A stretch of 64,000 nucleotides of DNA from Megamerina dolium (GCA_963854835.1 OY978525.1:95632136-95696135), one strand, 5' to 3'. Positions 12,688 to 25,490 are shown, counted from the stretch's first letter. The notes: a model not told the origin generated them from the sequence alone. Numbers and translations: made by a program.

Positions 12688-12789
12688 TATGTTTTTTAAT
12701 TGTAATTGTTCACAGGATATTGGACACATTGGTGGGCCAGGACCTTCATCGACCCATGCCACAGGCAGTGTACCAGCCGAGCACTGACC
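11746..12789 (-). CDS. Mid1: internal coding exon of a Mid1/NLF-1/FAM155-like channel accessory protein
   Basis: An exon of 1044 bp, exactly 348 codons, phase 0 at both ends. The acceptor is a pyrimidine-rich tract ending TTTTATAG before GGTCAGTGC; the donor is GATTGTAAG|GTAAGTG. It starts GQCSAGTLPVAWVDEGPG, so the GTG at 12762 is an internal Val, not a start. Residues about 33-60 and several later stretches are Asn runs, with Lys/Gln/Glu runs near residues 235-245. The conserved part is residues 264-348. It runs from SPADLVARLRTL through CCERNVF, LNATLMGGAECERIL and ITCELAEILFRFDC to QVYSLIHQCDDCK, where the exon stops. The Cys pattern and the YSLIHQCDDCK motif match my memory of the Mid1/NLF-1/FAM155 domain, a luminal partner of NALCN/narrow abdomen and Ca channels. 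The family name is from memory. The rest of the domain is not visible in the window. Confidence 0.75.
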
Positions 12790-12820
12790 CTATAAAATGG
12801 TACAAAAAAAGAAAAAAGAA
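12788..12820 (-). other. 3' splice site of the 50-kb intron
   Basis: On the minus strand a T/C-rich tract (TTTCTTCTTTTTTC and more) runs to CCATTTTATAG at 12790, followed by the exon at 12789. This is a strong acceptor. It keeps the frame of the upstream exon, whose donor is at 62813. Confidence 0.85.
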
Positions 12821-12849
12821 GAAATACAATTTAATATTAAATGCATATT

Positions 12850-13547
12850 ACAAATGTCAAACTTTTAAACCCCAATTAATAATAATTACTTATTAATGTT
12901 TAATTTTTAATAAATTTGATCATAACTATGTCAGAAATAATATCTATTCGGATTATAGTAATATTATTACAATTATTCATATAAAAATTATACATAGCTC
13001 GTGAATATAATAAAACTGACAGTTTTCTTTTGGCTTCACATATATGTAAAATTGCTATTGAAATGAGATTCTAACACAAAACCATATTTTTTAATCATGG
13101 AAAAATGAGTATCTTGTAGTAATGAAATTTAGATAATTTTTAACATAATGATTCAGTTTTATTGTCCATAGATAACGTTAAGATATCAGTTTTTCGTGTT
13201 GCAAATATTTTTTTTGTTGATGAAATGTCTTTGAGAAGGCAAAAGAATCAGCGCAAAAATTTATTGCAGCGCTTTGAACAAATGGAATGTGAAAATTCAT
13301 GAGCAAATACCTGGTTTTTAGAAGAAAATAATTTATAATCATAACAAAATATCAGTTCCCAGAACAGATTTGACGATGGTGAAAAATCAACATAACATAT
13401 TTTGCCATATTCAACAAACAATTCCTTCGTTAAATGTATTTTTGCTAGAATGAAAACATGCAATTTTGAGCATATTCTTATGAAAGATATTTTAACATAA
13501 TATATCAAAAATGGCGTATAAATCTTCGTTCTTCTGCTGATTAACCG
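12850..13547. other. AT-rich non-coding stretch
   Basis: Nothing supported between the splice acceptor and the piggyBac fossil. Confidence 0.6.
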
Positions 13548-15034
13548 TTAATCGATCCTTCGAACAAAAATGTTCCATATACATTTTTGTTTACACTTTA
13601 TTTCTTTGTTAGTGAATATTGAATTCTACTATTTAACTAATTTGTAACTTATTCATTACTAATTGGCTTTTTGCATTTTATAACAAAGTTCATTGCAAAC
13701 TTTTGTTATAATTTCAAAACTTCATAATTCCATCCTATGGTACAAAAATGTTCCATTGCACATTTCGGTTATAAACTTATCCAGTACGCAAAATCCGAAT
13801 TCAGGGTGTATGAATTTATTGGAATATACTACAAATTTACTCCAATGGTTCGAATTCTGCATATTGTTTATTCAAAATCGTTTGACGTAGTCTAAAACAA
13901 TAAACATAATATCAGTTCCAGACACATTCCCATAGAAGCGTTTTGTATTTTTTCTCCTCGCCTACAAAGACAGCACTAAGATCTTCTACAATTTTACTTT
14001 GCTTGGCGTCGCTACTGCCGTTATAACGGTATTTGCGTTATTATTATTTAACTCAGTTTGAAAATTTATTTTGTGCAAGTTTGCAAAGCGATCAAATAGA
14101 TTTGGTTTTTACTGCATTTCATTTGAAAATAAACAACCGCAAAATGAGTGCGGTTCCTAAATATTTGGTTGGAGTAGAAATAGGAAATGTCTTAGAAGAG
14201 AGTAAAAATGAGAAATTATCAGGCAGCGATATCGAACCGGATATGAAAGCCCTTTTTTCAAAGTGACTGTGAAACCGAAAGTACTTCAAAAGAAAAAACT
14301 GAGAACGCACTCTACGTGTCCAAAGGCAACACTGTTTGAAGTTTAATGCCTTTTACAAGCGGTCGTTTACGTGCATCCAATGTGATTGAAATGCGTCCTG
14401 GTAAGAATACCGGATAATTTATTTTCTGTCATTTTCTGATCATGTACATTTGCATATTTAGGGGCTACTAGATATGCGCTGAATCGAATGACGGTTATAA
14501 AAGATGCGTTTTTGCTATATTTTGCGCCTCAAGTTAAAAAAATTATAATCGAAAATTCAAATAAATATAGGAAGCATTTGAATGGGAAAAACTATGTTCA
14601 ACTTGATACAGATTTGTTGCACGCATACTTTGGGATATTGATATTAGCTGGCGTTTATAAATGTGATTTCTTATGATTGCATTATAAATAAACTGCCTTC
14701 GTAAGATATTCCACATTTACGGTTAGGTCAAAGAATGAAAATATGGAAGATTTATTTGATGCTGACTATGGTCGTCCAATATTTCGTTCCATTATGTCAA
14801 GGAAGACCTAATTAACACTAACTAACCAACCTAACGACACAAAACTATTCTCGGATTTGTTTATCTAAATTTAAGAAATATAAGAAATATGGATCTCAAG
14901 TATATCCATTAAATAAAAAAAAAACACGAGTTAAATGGTTTTTTGTAGGTTGTTAGATCAAGTAAAGAACAAGAAATAATTCGGCTTGAAATGTACATAT
15001 GGAACTATAATGTTCCAAAGGGTGGAATTCTTAA
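13548..15034 (+). mobile_element. piggyBac-like element fossil with TTAA ends
   Basis: Internally deleted DNA transposon. Protein pieces on the plus strand include DAFLLYFAPQVKKIIIEN, LLHAYFGILILAGVYK (14488-14676) and GRPIFRSIMSRKT near 14770-14808. These are typical landmarks of the N-terminal half of a piggyBac transposase (DDE_Tnp_1_7). Frameshifts and stops separate them, and the catalytic Asp region is missing. TTAA is present at 13548-13551 and 15031-15034. The sequence after the left TTAA (CCTTCGAACAAAAATGTTCC...) resembles the reverse complement of the right end (CCTTTGGAACATTATAGTTCC...), giving diverged terminal repeats. A subterminal copy of the left repeat lies near 13739-13775. 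It is about 1.5 kb long; intact relatives are about 2.5 kb. Confidence 0.75.
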
Positions 15035-17554
15035 CTTTTTTTAAGGAGCAATCTACGGTTAATGGAGGTTGATTTTAATCTCTTTTCAAACAACCTATAC
15101 ATAAATGTATATTTAAATCAGGAAATACTATCAAAGCAGTGAAGTGCCAGACAATTTAAATAACAACTTTCTTGAAATGAAGTCTATCAAGCCCCTAAGA
15201 CTTGATAGACTTTACCAAAGACAACAAAGGCGATAAGATAAACTCTCTCCCCCGCATCTACAGTGGATCAGTAAAATTATCAATGAAATAATGAGTGAAT
15301 AAACCAATTCTTATTATCATCTTATCATATTATTAGCCTCTGATATTGGTAAATGCAAAGAGTTTAAAGTATAGAGGCTTGGTTTCGGAAGCGTAAGTAC
15401 TTGATGATCGATGTTTCCTGGCTTGCGTTGGTAATAGTTTATCCCAATAAATATACAATGATTCTGGAAAATATTCCAGTATTGGACTGTACTTATCATA
15501 TCATAATCAAAATGTATTACATAGCTTTGTATTTCTCTCTAATCTGTCTGCAGAAATACAAGTTATCGACTTATGTTTTCAGATTTATTAAGCTAGTAAA
15601 TTATTATATTTGGTTTTTCAATAATTTTAATGCCAACAGTTTTCAATTGATTTATGGTTGATATTTTTTAAATAAAAATTCTATTACTCCCATGAGAAAT
15701 TAATATTATAATGTTTAAAATGAGAAAATCAACTGTTTTACTTGCACAAACACATCAAAACTACTTCAATGAATAATAAAAGGAAAATAATTAAACAAAT
15801 TGTTTGATGACTTTTAATCAAATTGAATAAAAACAAATATTGCAGTAATATTTACATAGTGCATATGTGCATTTATAGGCTCCTACACATACAACGAATA
15901 ATAATAATAATAATAATTATAATAATGGATACACATACATGCATGCATAAAATACTCGTATGTATTTGTCGTACTCGCAATATTTCGACTATGAAAATAG
16001 AATAACAAGAATTTCATACAAATGTGTATATGAGCGAGTAGGATATATGAATAAATGTTCATCATTATGAAACTTTTCACCACTATGCACAGTTATATCG
16101 TACTATTGCCATATTTCAAATGCATATATATACTTTGTATACATACATATATATGTACATAGGTACACTTATGTGCTGTATAGATGAAAACTAATGAAAA
16201 AGCTCCAACAAATACAAATAGGCAAGTACGCGTATATTTGTACTTATTTCGCTATTAAAATGACCGCAATATGTTGAAATTTCCTACTACTAGCTACTAG
16301 CAAATAGCTAGCTACCATCATCTCACCTCATATTATCATACTGAAAATATCTACCTACCACATATATATAAAATACATACTTGCAAATGTATAGGTATGT
16401 ATAAATGAATATTATACACAACTGTGCAAATAATAAACAACGACATATGTGTTGTATATATTATGTGTGTACATTTTATTTGTGATTGTAGTTATACAAC
16501 ATTAAACAATGCGCAACGCTATTACATACATATAATATAGTATAAGAACATACATATTACAACTACAGTCATACACTCAACATCTCATATGGACTCATAC
16601 TATGTACTCATAGGATTGTACGAGGAAAGCAAGCGAGCGAATTAACAAAATGGCAGAGAATTGAAAGAGGTGGCTAAAAAAAGAAAAATGAGGAAAAACT
16701 ACTGACTATAATATCAACTCAGCCATACAAGTACAACATACACATACGAAATACACAATTCTTATGTTCATACTCATGTATAGGAAATGTTGAAATAATA
16801 AAGCACAACAATAGCAATGACGACCACTCGGTAAACGTAACATGCATATGTATTCATATGTACATATAAGTATATTATTGTAACAATAACAACAATGGCA
16901 GCAGCAGCAACAACAGCAACAACAACAATAACAAAAGACGAATATTAACAACAAACTGCAGAGTAATTTATAATAATTTTTCCACTGAGACAAAAGAAAA
17001 ATAATTTTTTTACTTTGCCACAACTTTGTCTTATACATAACACACGTACACAAATATACACATCCAGACAAATGCTCTTCCTCTTTACATCACTCGCTCT
17101 ATCTCGCTCAACCTCTCTATCTCTGTCTCTCTCTCTCTCTCTCAACTGTCCTTATTAAAACAGCTGGGAGAGTGAAGGCAAAGATATAGAAAAAAATGTA
17201 AACAAATTAAATAAAAAAGCAAAAAATTTCGAATTGTATTAAAAAATATTCGTTTGAATAGAGTAGATTTAATAGATATATGATGCACTACATATACTTT
17301 TGGGATTGTGTGACTTTCTAGTTGAAGAACATATCAACTCTTTCATTGAAAAAAAATAAATAATTAAAAAATCAATTAAATATAAGAATAATATGAATAA
17401 ATTAATTCTGGCAATGAAGTGCAATTAAAAGCATTCAGAGGATTTGTTAATTTTATGGAATATTTCTCAAACTACAAAATCCATTTTAATAATGTTAATT
17501 TGACATAATACAGTGCTTAGTCCATTGCATGAGTATTCTAAAATATTGCTATAC
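15035..17554. other. AT-rich non-coding stretch with simple repeats
   Basis: No supported gene. Contains an AAT tract (about 15896-15926), a CAG/CAA-rich tract (about 16897-16940) and a CT tract (about 17111-17143). ATACAT-type degenerate sequence is common. Confidence 0.6.
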
Positions 17555-18400
17555 AGGATGGACCATCGCTCGGCCAATGAGCCCTTTGGGGATTTAAGTG
17601 CCACATATTTATTTTTATTTTTTTAGGATGGACCATTTAGTGATTTTTTTTTTAAACAAATTTAATTTTTACAGTGACAGCTTTTTCCACTGGAAATCTT
17701 GACAGAAAGTCAAGTATCATATCTCCGCGTTTGCAAAGTCAATGTTATGTAGCCTAGCCCAAACAGTGAGTTTATTAAAAAGAAGTTTCTTTTATCTTTC
17801 TGACGAAGCGCATTTTCATTTCAGCGGCTGTGTTAACAAGCAAAACTGCAACGTCTGGGGATCGGAAAACCCGTATGTTATCGTCAAGAAGCCAATGAAT
17901 CCTTAGAGAGTGATACTGGTGCCGAATTTGTAGTAGTGGTTTCAATGGTCATTTTTCTTTGAAAATGCTGCTGGAAATGCCAATTCGGTCAACGGCGAGT
18001 ACTACGGAGGTATGTTTAATGATTTTTTGTTGCCGGAAATTGAAGACAGAGACTTGTACGATCTTTCATTTTAACAGGATGACGCACCATGCCACACAGT
18101 TCATGCCACAATCAATATTTGAGCGCCAAGTTTGGTAATCGTGTAATCAGCTGTATTGGTGAGGTGAATGGGCCACCGAGATGCTGCGATTTAACGTCGT
18201 TAGCCTATTTTTTTGTGGGGTGTCGTTAAGGATCGATTTTATGCAATCAACGCCTTAATGATTCAGGCCCTGGAGGGGATTATCGAGCAGACCATTCGTG
18301 AAATAGAGCCAGACACCGTCACCAAGGTCTTGGAAAACGAGGTTGTCTGAATGAAATCGTGTTCCATAAACACGATTGAATAAACCAATAATATTATTTG
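17555..18400 (+). pseudogene. Tc1/mariner-superfamily transposase fossil (DDE type), interrupted by a SINE fragment
   Basis: Conceptual translation with frameshifts gives the C-terminal half of an insect DDE transposase. A CVNKQNCNVWGSENP stretch lies near 17830-17870. An FFENAAGNA/NGEYYGGM segment lies near 17955-18010. A QDDAPCH segment near 18077 stands for the usual QQDGATCH around the second catalytic Asp. IREIEPDTVTKVLEN lies near 18297-18340 and LNEIVFH near 18350. Many stops and shifts break it. The left end AGGATGGACCATTTAG resembles the GGGTGGTCCATTTA-type termini of such elements. A right terminus was not resolved; a tandem copy of a TGAATAAACCAATAATATTA-like unit lies at about 18376-18420. 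Confidence 0.7.
17567..17624 (+). mobile_element. 58-bp 5'-truncated SINE tail inserted in transposon terminus
   Basis: Only the 3' block of the window's SINE family is present (CGGCCAATGAGCCC to an ATTT/T-rich tail). It is flanked by perfect 12-bp direct repeats AGGATGGACCAT at 17555-17566 and 17625-17636. The duplicated target is the terminus of the surrounding DDE transposon fossil, so this insertion is younger than that element. Confidence 0.85.
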
Positions 18401-19959
18401 AATAAACCAATAATATTAATTTAATGTTTTATTTAAAATTTTTAAATTTTTCATTCAATTACGAATAATTTGTAAGAGCTACATTAGTCTAAGTAATACA
18501 TAATTCAGCTATAAATCTGTTCCTAATACCAAAAAAAAAAATACAAATATTATTGTTATGATTATTATCATTACAGTAATCATTACGAAAGCTTGCTAAG
18601 TTAGTAAAATCCATATTGATAATTTCTCTATCTTCAATTTTCACAACTGCTCGCATATTCAATAGCAAATGCATTAATTTTCATCAGAATATTGATTGCG
18701 TGTAGTACACATATCTTTCCTCCTCTACGCTCCAAATATCATGGAGTACTTCAACTTCATTAAAAAAATATAAAAAAGAAGTAATAAAAAAAGAAAAAAA
18801 AAATGATAACGAATAAAAGGAAAATGCTACTGCTGCAATTGAAGCTAAAAGCATAGTGGATACATATAAAAAGCAGCATACAGATACCCCAAAGCAATTG
18901 TAGAGAAATTAAATTAAAATACAAAAGGAATAAAAGAATCGGTTGATATTGATAATGATGCTAGCAGTACTGATGATGATGATCATATTGATACACAGTG
19001 GGTGTGGGAAGTATTGATGATAATATTGTACATAAGAGTATAAAATAATTGGAAAATATTATGATTTGAATGAAAAGAAATAAAATAATAATAGTTTAAT
19101 ACACAAGATGTAACAGATATATGTAGTTGAGCAAAATCTATCTAAATCAAAAAGAAATGTACTAAAAATTATGCATGCATTATGTACATACAAGACATCA
19201 CTAGTCACATTCTATCTGGGGAATCATCATAACACATACAGTAGGAGGAGGTACTCTTAGACAGACGGCACATAGAATTTTATTGTTCATTATTTTAGTT
19301 TTGACAGTCATTGAAAGCAGACAATGTTTTTGATTAATATGAGAAAAAATGAATTCCGTGTTGCTAGTAAAACATTATATTTTTAGTGCAAAAAAAAAAA
19401 ACAAAACAATCAATATCTAGAAAAAAAATTTAACATTAACATTTAACATTCATCATACGAAATGACACAAAAGTGTTTACCCGTTGCGGTCGTATGAGAA
19501 AAAACAGTGCTGATATCATTTCAGAAGACTTTTTAATAGATTTATTGCTGAAAACTGACTTGGTAAGCATCTCAAAAGAACATGTAGTCAATATGTTACA
19601 TAAAATTGCCGGTATAAGAAACCAATTTCACGATATTGGTGCCACATTTACTGCTAGTTGATTTGTAGTTGGCATCCCTGCGACTTTCTTCTATTTGTGA
19701 ACATGTGAAGATTGTGCAGAAACAGCCTATTGCATTGTTGCACAAAATATATCGTGCTAAAATGAAATTAATGCTTTTGGTTATCATAGACTTATCAGTT
19801 TGTCTGTATACCTACATTCATGTTTAACGCTACGAACTTTGAGAGAGTTTGACTAAGCATCTCAACCAATGCTCGCTACCCTCTTCTACTTACATCTGTC
19901 ATTGCCATTAGTAATTAAATTAAATTAATGGACAATTTTCCACTTATATACAACAGATA
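18400..19959. other. non-coding stretch with one unassigned piece
   Basis: Mostly AT-rich and A-rich. The part 19470-19790 has more balanced composition and a 62-codon open frame (residues include ISEDFLIDLLLKTDLVSISK), and the opposite strand also has a 63-codon frame. I do not recognise either. It may be part of a repeat. Confidence 0.4.
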
Positions 19960-20522
19960 CAAGGTGCGACAATTATGTATTAAGACTCGAACCATATCTC
20001 AGCAACCAAGCGCGCCATCTATGCGTGAGCACATGCGTTTTGAAGGTTCAACCTTCCTCTACTAACAGTAAAATTTCATGGCATTTGGTTGACATTTACT
20101 GTTTATTGACATTCATTTTACAAAACACGTATTCGGTTGATGTTGAAATTTTAACATGGAGCACGATAATGCACTCATTGTTCGTCAATTTTTGGCTCGG
20201 TATCAGGTCTGTGTGTGAAATCACCCACCGTATTCACCTGATTTGGCACCATGCGACTTCTTTTTGTTCCCAAAACTGAAATTGAAGTTGAAAGGATGCT
20301 TTTTTGATGACATTCAGACCATACAACGGGCTTAGATGAGGGCACTGGAGGCAATTCCGAAAAATGAGCTGGAACACGCCTTTGAATCGCTATTAAATCG
20401 ATGTAACAAGTGTATTGAATCAGGAGGAGAATATTTCGAATAAATATACCGAAAAATTAGCAGATGTTGTGTTTTAATTGTGATTTCTAGAGGCAGTCTT
20501 AATACAAAATTGTCGCACCTTG
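19960..20522 (+). mobile_element. internally deleted mariner element with intact terminal inverted repeats
   Basis: A 563-bp element bounded by TA at 19958-19959 and 20523-20524. The termini CAAGGTGCGACAATT... and the reverse complement of the right end match over 28 bp with one mismatch. The interior carries the C-terminal part of a mariner transposase on the plus strand: EHDNALIVRQFLARYQ near 20158, a degraded LAPCDFF(L)FP motif near 20240-20275 and GGEYFE near 20430-20440, followed by TAA. The left side is deleted and frames are broken, so it encodes nothing active. The ends could still be mobilised in trans if a matching transposase existed. This is a MITE-like deletion derivative. Confidence 0.88.
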
Positions 20523-20626
20523 TATAACATTAATATTAAATTATTAACTGATAATAATATACAATATTTTAGCGTAAATAAATAATATTAAATTATTTAC
20601 TTGTATAATTGTAATAATATGACTGT

Positions 20627-20660
20627 AGTTATGTATGAATATAAATATTCATACATAACT
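20627..20660. repeat. 16-bp perfect palindrome arms with 2-nt centre
   Basis: AGTTATGTATGAATAT, AA, then the exact reverse complement. Could extrude as a cruciform or be a replication-slip product. Confidence 0.9.
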
Positions 20661-20810
20661 CACTATGGACATGTACATATGACTGCTATTGGATCATTAT
20701 GAAATCCTTTTAGTTTTCTTTTGATTTATGACTGTAGCTGCACTCATCTCATTAAATATCCTCTTTTATCATCGCAAACAGGATATTATCATAATAGTAC
20801 TAAAAGAAAA

Positions 20811-20811
20811 C

Positions 20812-20844
<33 letters not shown>
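20811..20844. repeat. (CT)n microsatellite
   Basis: CT run with one TATCT interruption near its left end. Confidence 0.9.
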
Positions 20845-22622
20845 GAACATGATATTTCCATAACTTGAGACATGCGAATATCCGGTCATAAGAAGACGGT
20901 TTCACGTGAATGTCATTCTATATTTTACAGTAAGCTGCAACTCGATGTATCTAATTACATACAACTATTCTCATAGGAATAACCAAGGAGCACTGAATAA
21001 TCACCACCACAACCACCGGCGCTAGCACCACAAAGAATGAAGCATAAAAAAACTTTATGATTTTTATAGTTGAGAGGAGATTCAGACACTGGAAATAAAA
21101 CAAACAAATAAACCAAGAAACAATATAGGTAGCACATATGGCAGGTGCTGAATAAATAAGTATGCAGAAGCAATGCAAACTAGTTAGAACGATAAAGTAG
21201 ATTCATTTTAAGTATGTAACCTACATGGATTTATTCAGTTGTGCCACAATAAACTCAATAGTATAAAAATTGTGATGCGTGAGAATATGAGCGTTCATTT
21301 TTATATATAAAAAACATGCGTGGGCATATTTTATGGCACTGTTCTACAAGCAACAACAACTATGTAACAAAAGAATTTTTAATACACATATGTAATTTAG
21401 TTGAAGAAGCAGCAACGGTAATGAAAAGTCAAATATGAGCTGTTGTTTTTTTAAAGTGGCTTATGTCATATGATAGTTTGAGCTTAAAATTACCATTACC
21501 ACAATATAAGATTTTAAAAAGATTTGACTTATACTAACAATACTTTAAAAACAACGGCTCATATAAATAATATACATATAGTGTATATGTTAAATAAAAA
21601 ACAAAAAAAAACAACAACCTTAAATTTATTGAATTAATTAATTATAATGAAATTATTTCAACAAAATTTTAACAAAAAAAAAAAAAATAAATGAAATAAA
21701 TGAAATACAAATGCACATAAAGAGGAAAGAAAACTCAATTATTTACATACACACAGCCATACATATATGTGCGTATATGTGTAGATAAAACGAAAATACT
21801 TTTTAAGAAGCAAATGATTCCTTGTTTGTAAGGATAAGAAGGTTACTGTAACTAAGCAGTTTAACGTTGAACAACAATAACAAAAACAATGAGATTAAGA
21901 AAAAAGGGTTTTCGCTTTTGTTGCTTGTTGATGTTTCTTTCTTATTTTATTGTCTCTAAATCCAATTTGAACAAAAGCAAAACATCACAAATTTCATTCA
22001 AGCATTATACTTACTATGATATTTGTTCAAATATATATCCATATAATACCTATGCATTCACATGTATCTAAATATACCATACATATGGGTATATACCTAT
22101 GTACAGTATATGACAAAATTAAATAAACGGATATGTATTAAAATGCATTAATATAAAATTATATTAATATTGATTAATGATGTCGAGTCGATTTTATATT
22201 TTTTTAATTACAATATTTGTCCTTTCGAATATCATATAAATATCAAGTTGAAATTGTCTGAAAATATTGTAATTTATTACTCTCTGTTATATGCACCAGT
22301 GATAAATATCGACTGCTGTGAGTATCGCAACTACTCAGAAAAATTACACTCACTAAGTACCTAGACTCAAACACCCATCTTCAGAAAATTGTCTTTTAAA
22401 AATTAATCCTTTCATACCTACTTCTGTGGCCATTAAAATCTAAAATCGATTTAGGCCGAATGTAGCATGCCTCGCCAGCATGTTCGATACTCGTCAGCAA
22501 CGCAAATGAGATAAAAGATCATACGTACACCTTTTCTCTCGAAGACTCCTTGTAAGTACAGTTATGATGAGAGATTTATAGATTGTAGTTTTCGTGTTTC
22601 GAGAAAGGATTTATTTTCTCAA

Positions 22623-22985
22623 TTATTGACTTAGTCCAAAGTAGCAGCTGTTTGCAAGAGTTATAATTTGCAATATTTCCAAGCTGATGTGATTACTAGT
22701 GTTAATGATGGTTTCAAGATAAACAAAGTGCTTCATTACTTCAAAAGCGTAGTTGTCAACAGTGACGTGATGTCCAAGACGCCGGGACTCTTTGTTTATT
22801 GACACTAGATACTTCGTCTTGCCCTCGTTCACCGTAAGACCCATCCGACGCGAATCTCTTGCCAACTCTGAGAATGCTACACTGACTGCTTGCGTGTTCA
22901 TGTTGACTATGTCAATACCATCGGCATACACACTTGCGTTTAATTCCCTCATATTCTTGAGAATGTGGGAATGAAACATTTTCAT
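22623..22985 (-). pseudogene. non-LTR retrotransposon reverse transcriptase fragment
   Basis: A 120-codon minus-strand frame. It has a recognisable late reverse-transcriptase pattern: SVYADGIDIVN stands for the catalytic YADDIDI box, followed by FSELARDSRRMGLTVNEGKTKYL, the thumb-proximal GHHVTVDNYAFEVMKHFVYLE, and ISLEILQIITLANSCYFGLS. The second catalytic Asp is replaced by Gly, so it is dead. The order and spacing fit RT domains of insect LINEs. I would not commit to a clade beyond RTE/BovB-like or similar. No endonuclease or earlier RT blocks are present around it. Confidence 0.75.
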
Positions 22986-25449
22986 AATATGTAGTCAAAC
23001 TCAGTTCAATGTTATCCTCTTAGTTGCCACTCTCAAATGATATGCAAACAATTAAAATTAAGACAAACTGTACCGGACAAAAAATTTACAGATCCAGGAG
23101 AATTTCATTATTTATTAAAATATTTAAATTTATGCATTATTTATTAAAATTATTTATTGTCCTCAAGATATTTTATGTAATTCAAACAGTTCTAAATTTT
23201 ATCTATTTCGATTTATCTTGTATGGCTCTTTGATGTTTGACTTTTAAAAACAACGTCATACTAACTTATATGCAGTAATTTTAAAGGGCAATTTTGAAAT
23301 AAACTGAACCTGATGACATTTGTAGTCAAATTTCATGTCAAATTATATCATGAAATTTTTGAGTGAATTATTATTGTGTCTTTTCTTATTTTCATACCAA
23401 TAAAAGTCAAATTTGTATATTTCGGATTTTATATCTGCTAACAGAACTTTCACCTTTGATAGTCCCTGCTGAAATTTAAATCAGAAATTAAATTAACCCA
23501 GTTTAAAAAAATGTTTTTAAAAATTAATAAATATTACTTCGAAAATATTTTTTAATGTTCTTGCAAATCATTTTTTATACGGATACGCATTCAAAAAGTA
23601 TATTTAGCTTAGAGCGACATTCGACACAATATTATCTCAGTATTTTTGCAAAACTCGTTAGACTTCGCTAGATGACATTATATTGCAAAAAGAATGTGTT
23701 GTGTTCGAAAGCCAATGCTGACCGCCGACAAATAGGATGATCGAAATTCCAAGGCCAGAACCGAGTACTTAATAACCTGACGGCGCTTTTTATTTCCAAC
23801 TTTCATCTGGCAACAGGCTCTACACGCAATCAAGGCTTTTGCCGTTTTAATGACACCATCGCTTAATTTTTTCTTCAAAAATATTTTCTATAACTTCAAG
23901 CTATAATGCTACAATAATACTAGACTAATCCTACACCATTCATATAGAGTGCACAACTTTTATTCCACACTGTAGATAATTTGATGTCTATCGACCCATA
24001 TTTTATGTTAGCCCCATATGCTTTTTTCACAGATAGTCGTATGTAAACTGCTTCAAGCATTCAATACAATCAAACATTTCTATATATATTGTTATACTGT
24101 CAAACAGTGGTTTATTTTCAATTTCTTTCGTTAGTAAAACAAACAAAAAATATAATAAAAAATAACAAATAACAATACGAAGAGAAAACATCTCTAAGCG
24201 AAACACAATAAATTCGGTTCACGTATTTGGTTTGAAAGTTTTTAATCTGACCAAGCAGAGCAACCAAAAACCGAAAAAAACAATTTTTTTAACTAAGGAA
24301 TATAAGAAACAGAGCAGAAAGCAATGCAAACATAGAAGAAGCCAACAAATGAAAAGGGCGTCAGTCACTTGGATCCAACAACAAATAGGAGACAAAATAA
24401 AAGATCCAATACAATACAACAACATCCAGATGAACAAAATGAAAAACTGTGAAACAACAATGAAAAAAGCATTAATATTTGCTAACACCAAACATATTCA
24501 CATATAAATATATACGTAACATACACACACACACACTTACACTATACCCGAACAAACCCAGGCGAAACAAAAGGAACTTAACAACAAAACCCCAATTTCT
24601 GTTTTTGAGGAGCGAGCAAGCGATTGAGAGGTGCAACGTTTGAAAACACAACGAATGGATGGATGGATGGATGGATGGCTAGTGACTGAATGAACACAAC
24701 AATTGTAAAATCAAGGGATGTCAAGGACGACAAGGACGATTAAAAACCGAGAGTGAATAAGAAAGTGAGAGAGAGAGAGAGAGAGACAGACAGTTTTATA
24801 AGAATGATGATGATGATTATATGTATGAATGTGAATGATGGCACTGGTGTTGATGAGAGCGTTGGTGGTGAGAGGAAGGCCTGCACAAAGTGCAACGAGT
24901 ATCATACAGACCAAAAGGGTAATACTAGCGAACAATGATTATAGGATATGTATATACACACACATACACGTACACACACATACATACACACCGAAAAAGC
25001 ATGCCTCGAGATCAGAATATGTCAAGGAAATAAATTCGTTGGAGAATGGAAATCATAAAACAAAAAATTAAAAATATACACTAAACGGAAGGGAAAGAAT
25101 ACAGAAGAACAACAACAACAACAACAACAATGCTGGAATTACAGAAACAATCCGTTCACTAAGCATGTCAAAATGAAAGAGTGAACGGATAGGCAGGACA
25201 TTGGATATATGTATATACATATGTACAGTGGGTCATGCAGTAAGAATTATTTTTTCAGCGAAAGAGTGAAACAATGAATAAATAAAATAGATGTTAAATG
25301 GACAATTATTATTGTTTCCTTTCTTTAATGTACCGACTAAATTTGAGGGTTTATTACTTTTAATGTTTTCTTATAATTTGTATAATTAAAAATGTAAATA
25401 CACGCTTTTGACTTTTCATACTTAAAAGCGTGTTCTTTGTTTTGGAATA

Positions 25450-25490
<41 letters not shown>

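Larger units (their letters stand above)
20523..22622. other. AT-rich non-coding stretch
   Basis: No supported gene. Contains a palindrome at 20627-20660 and a CT tract at about 20811-20844. The open frames near 20951-21178 have no recognisable motif. Confidence 0.6.
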
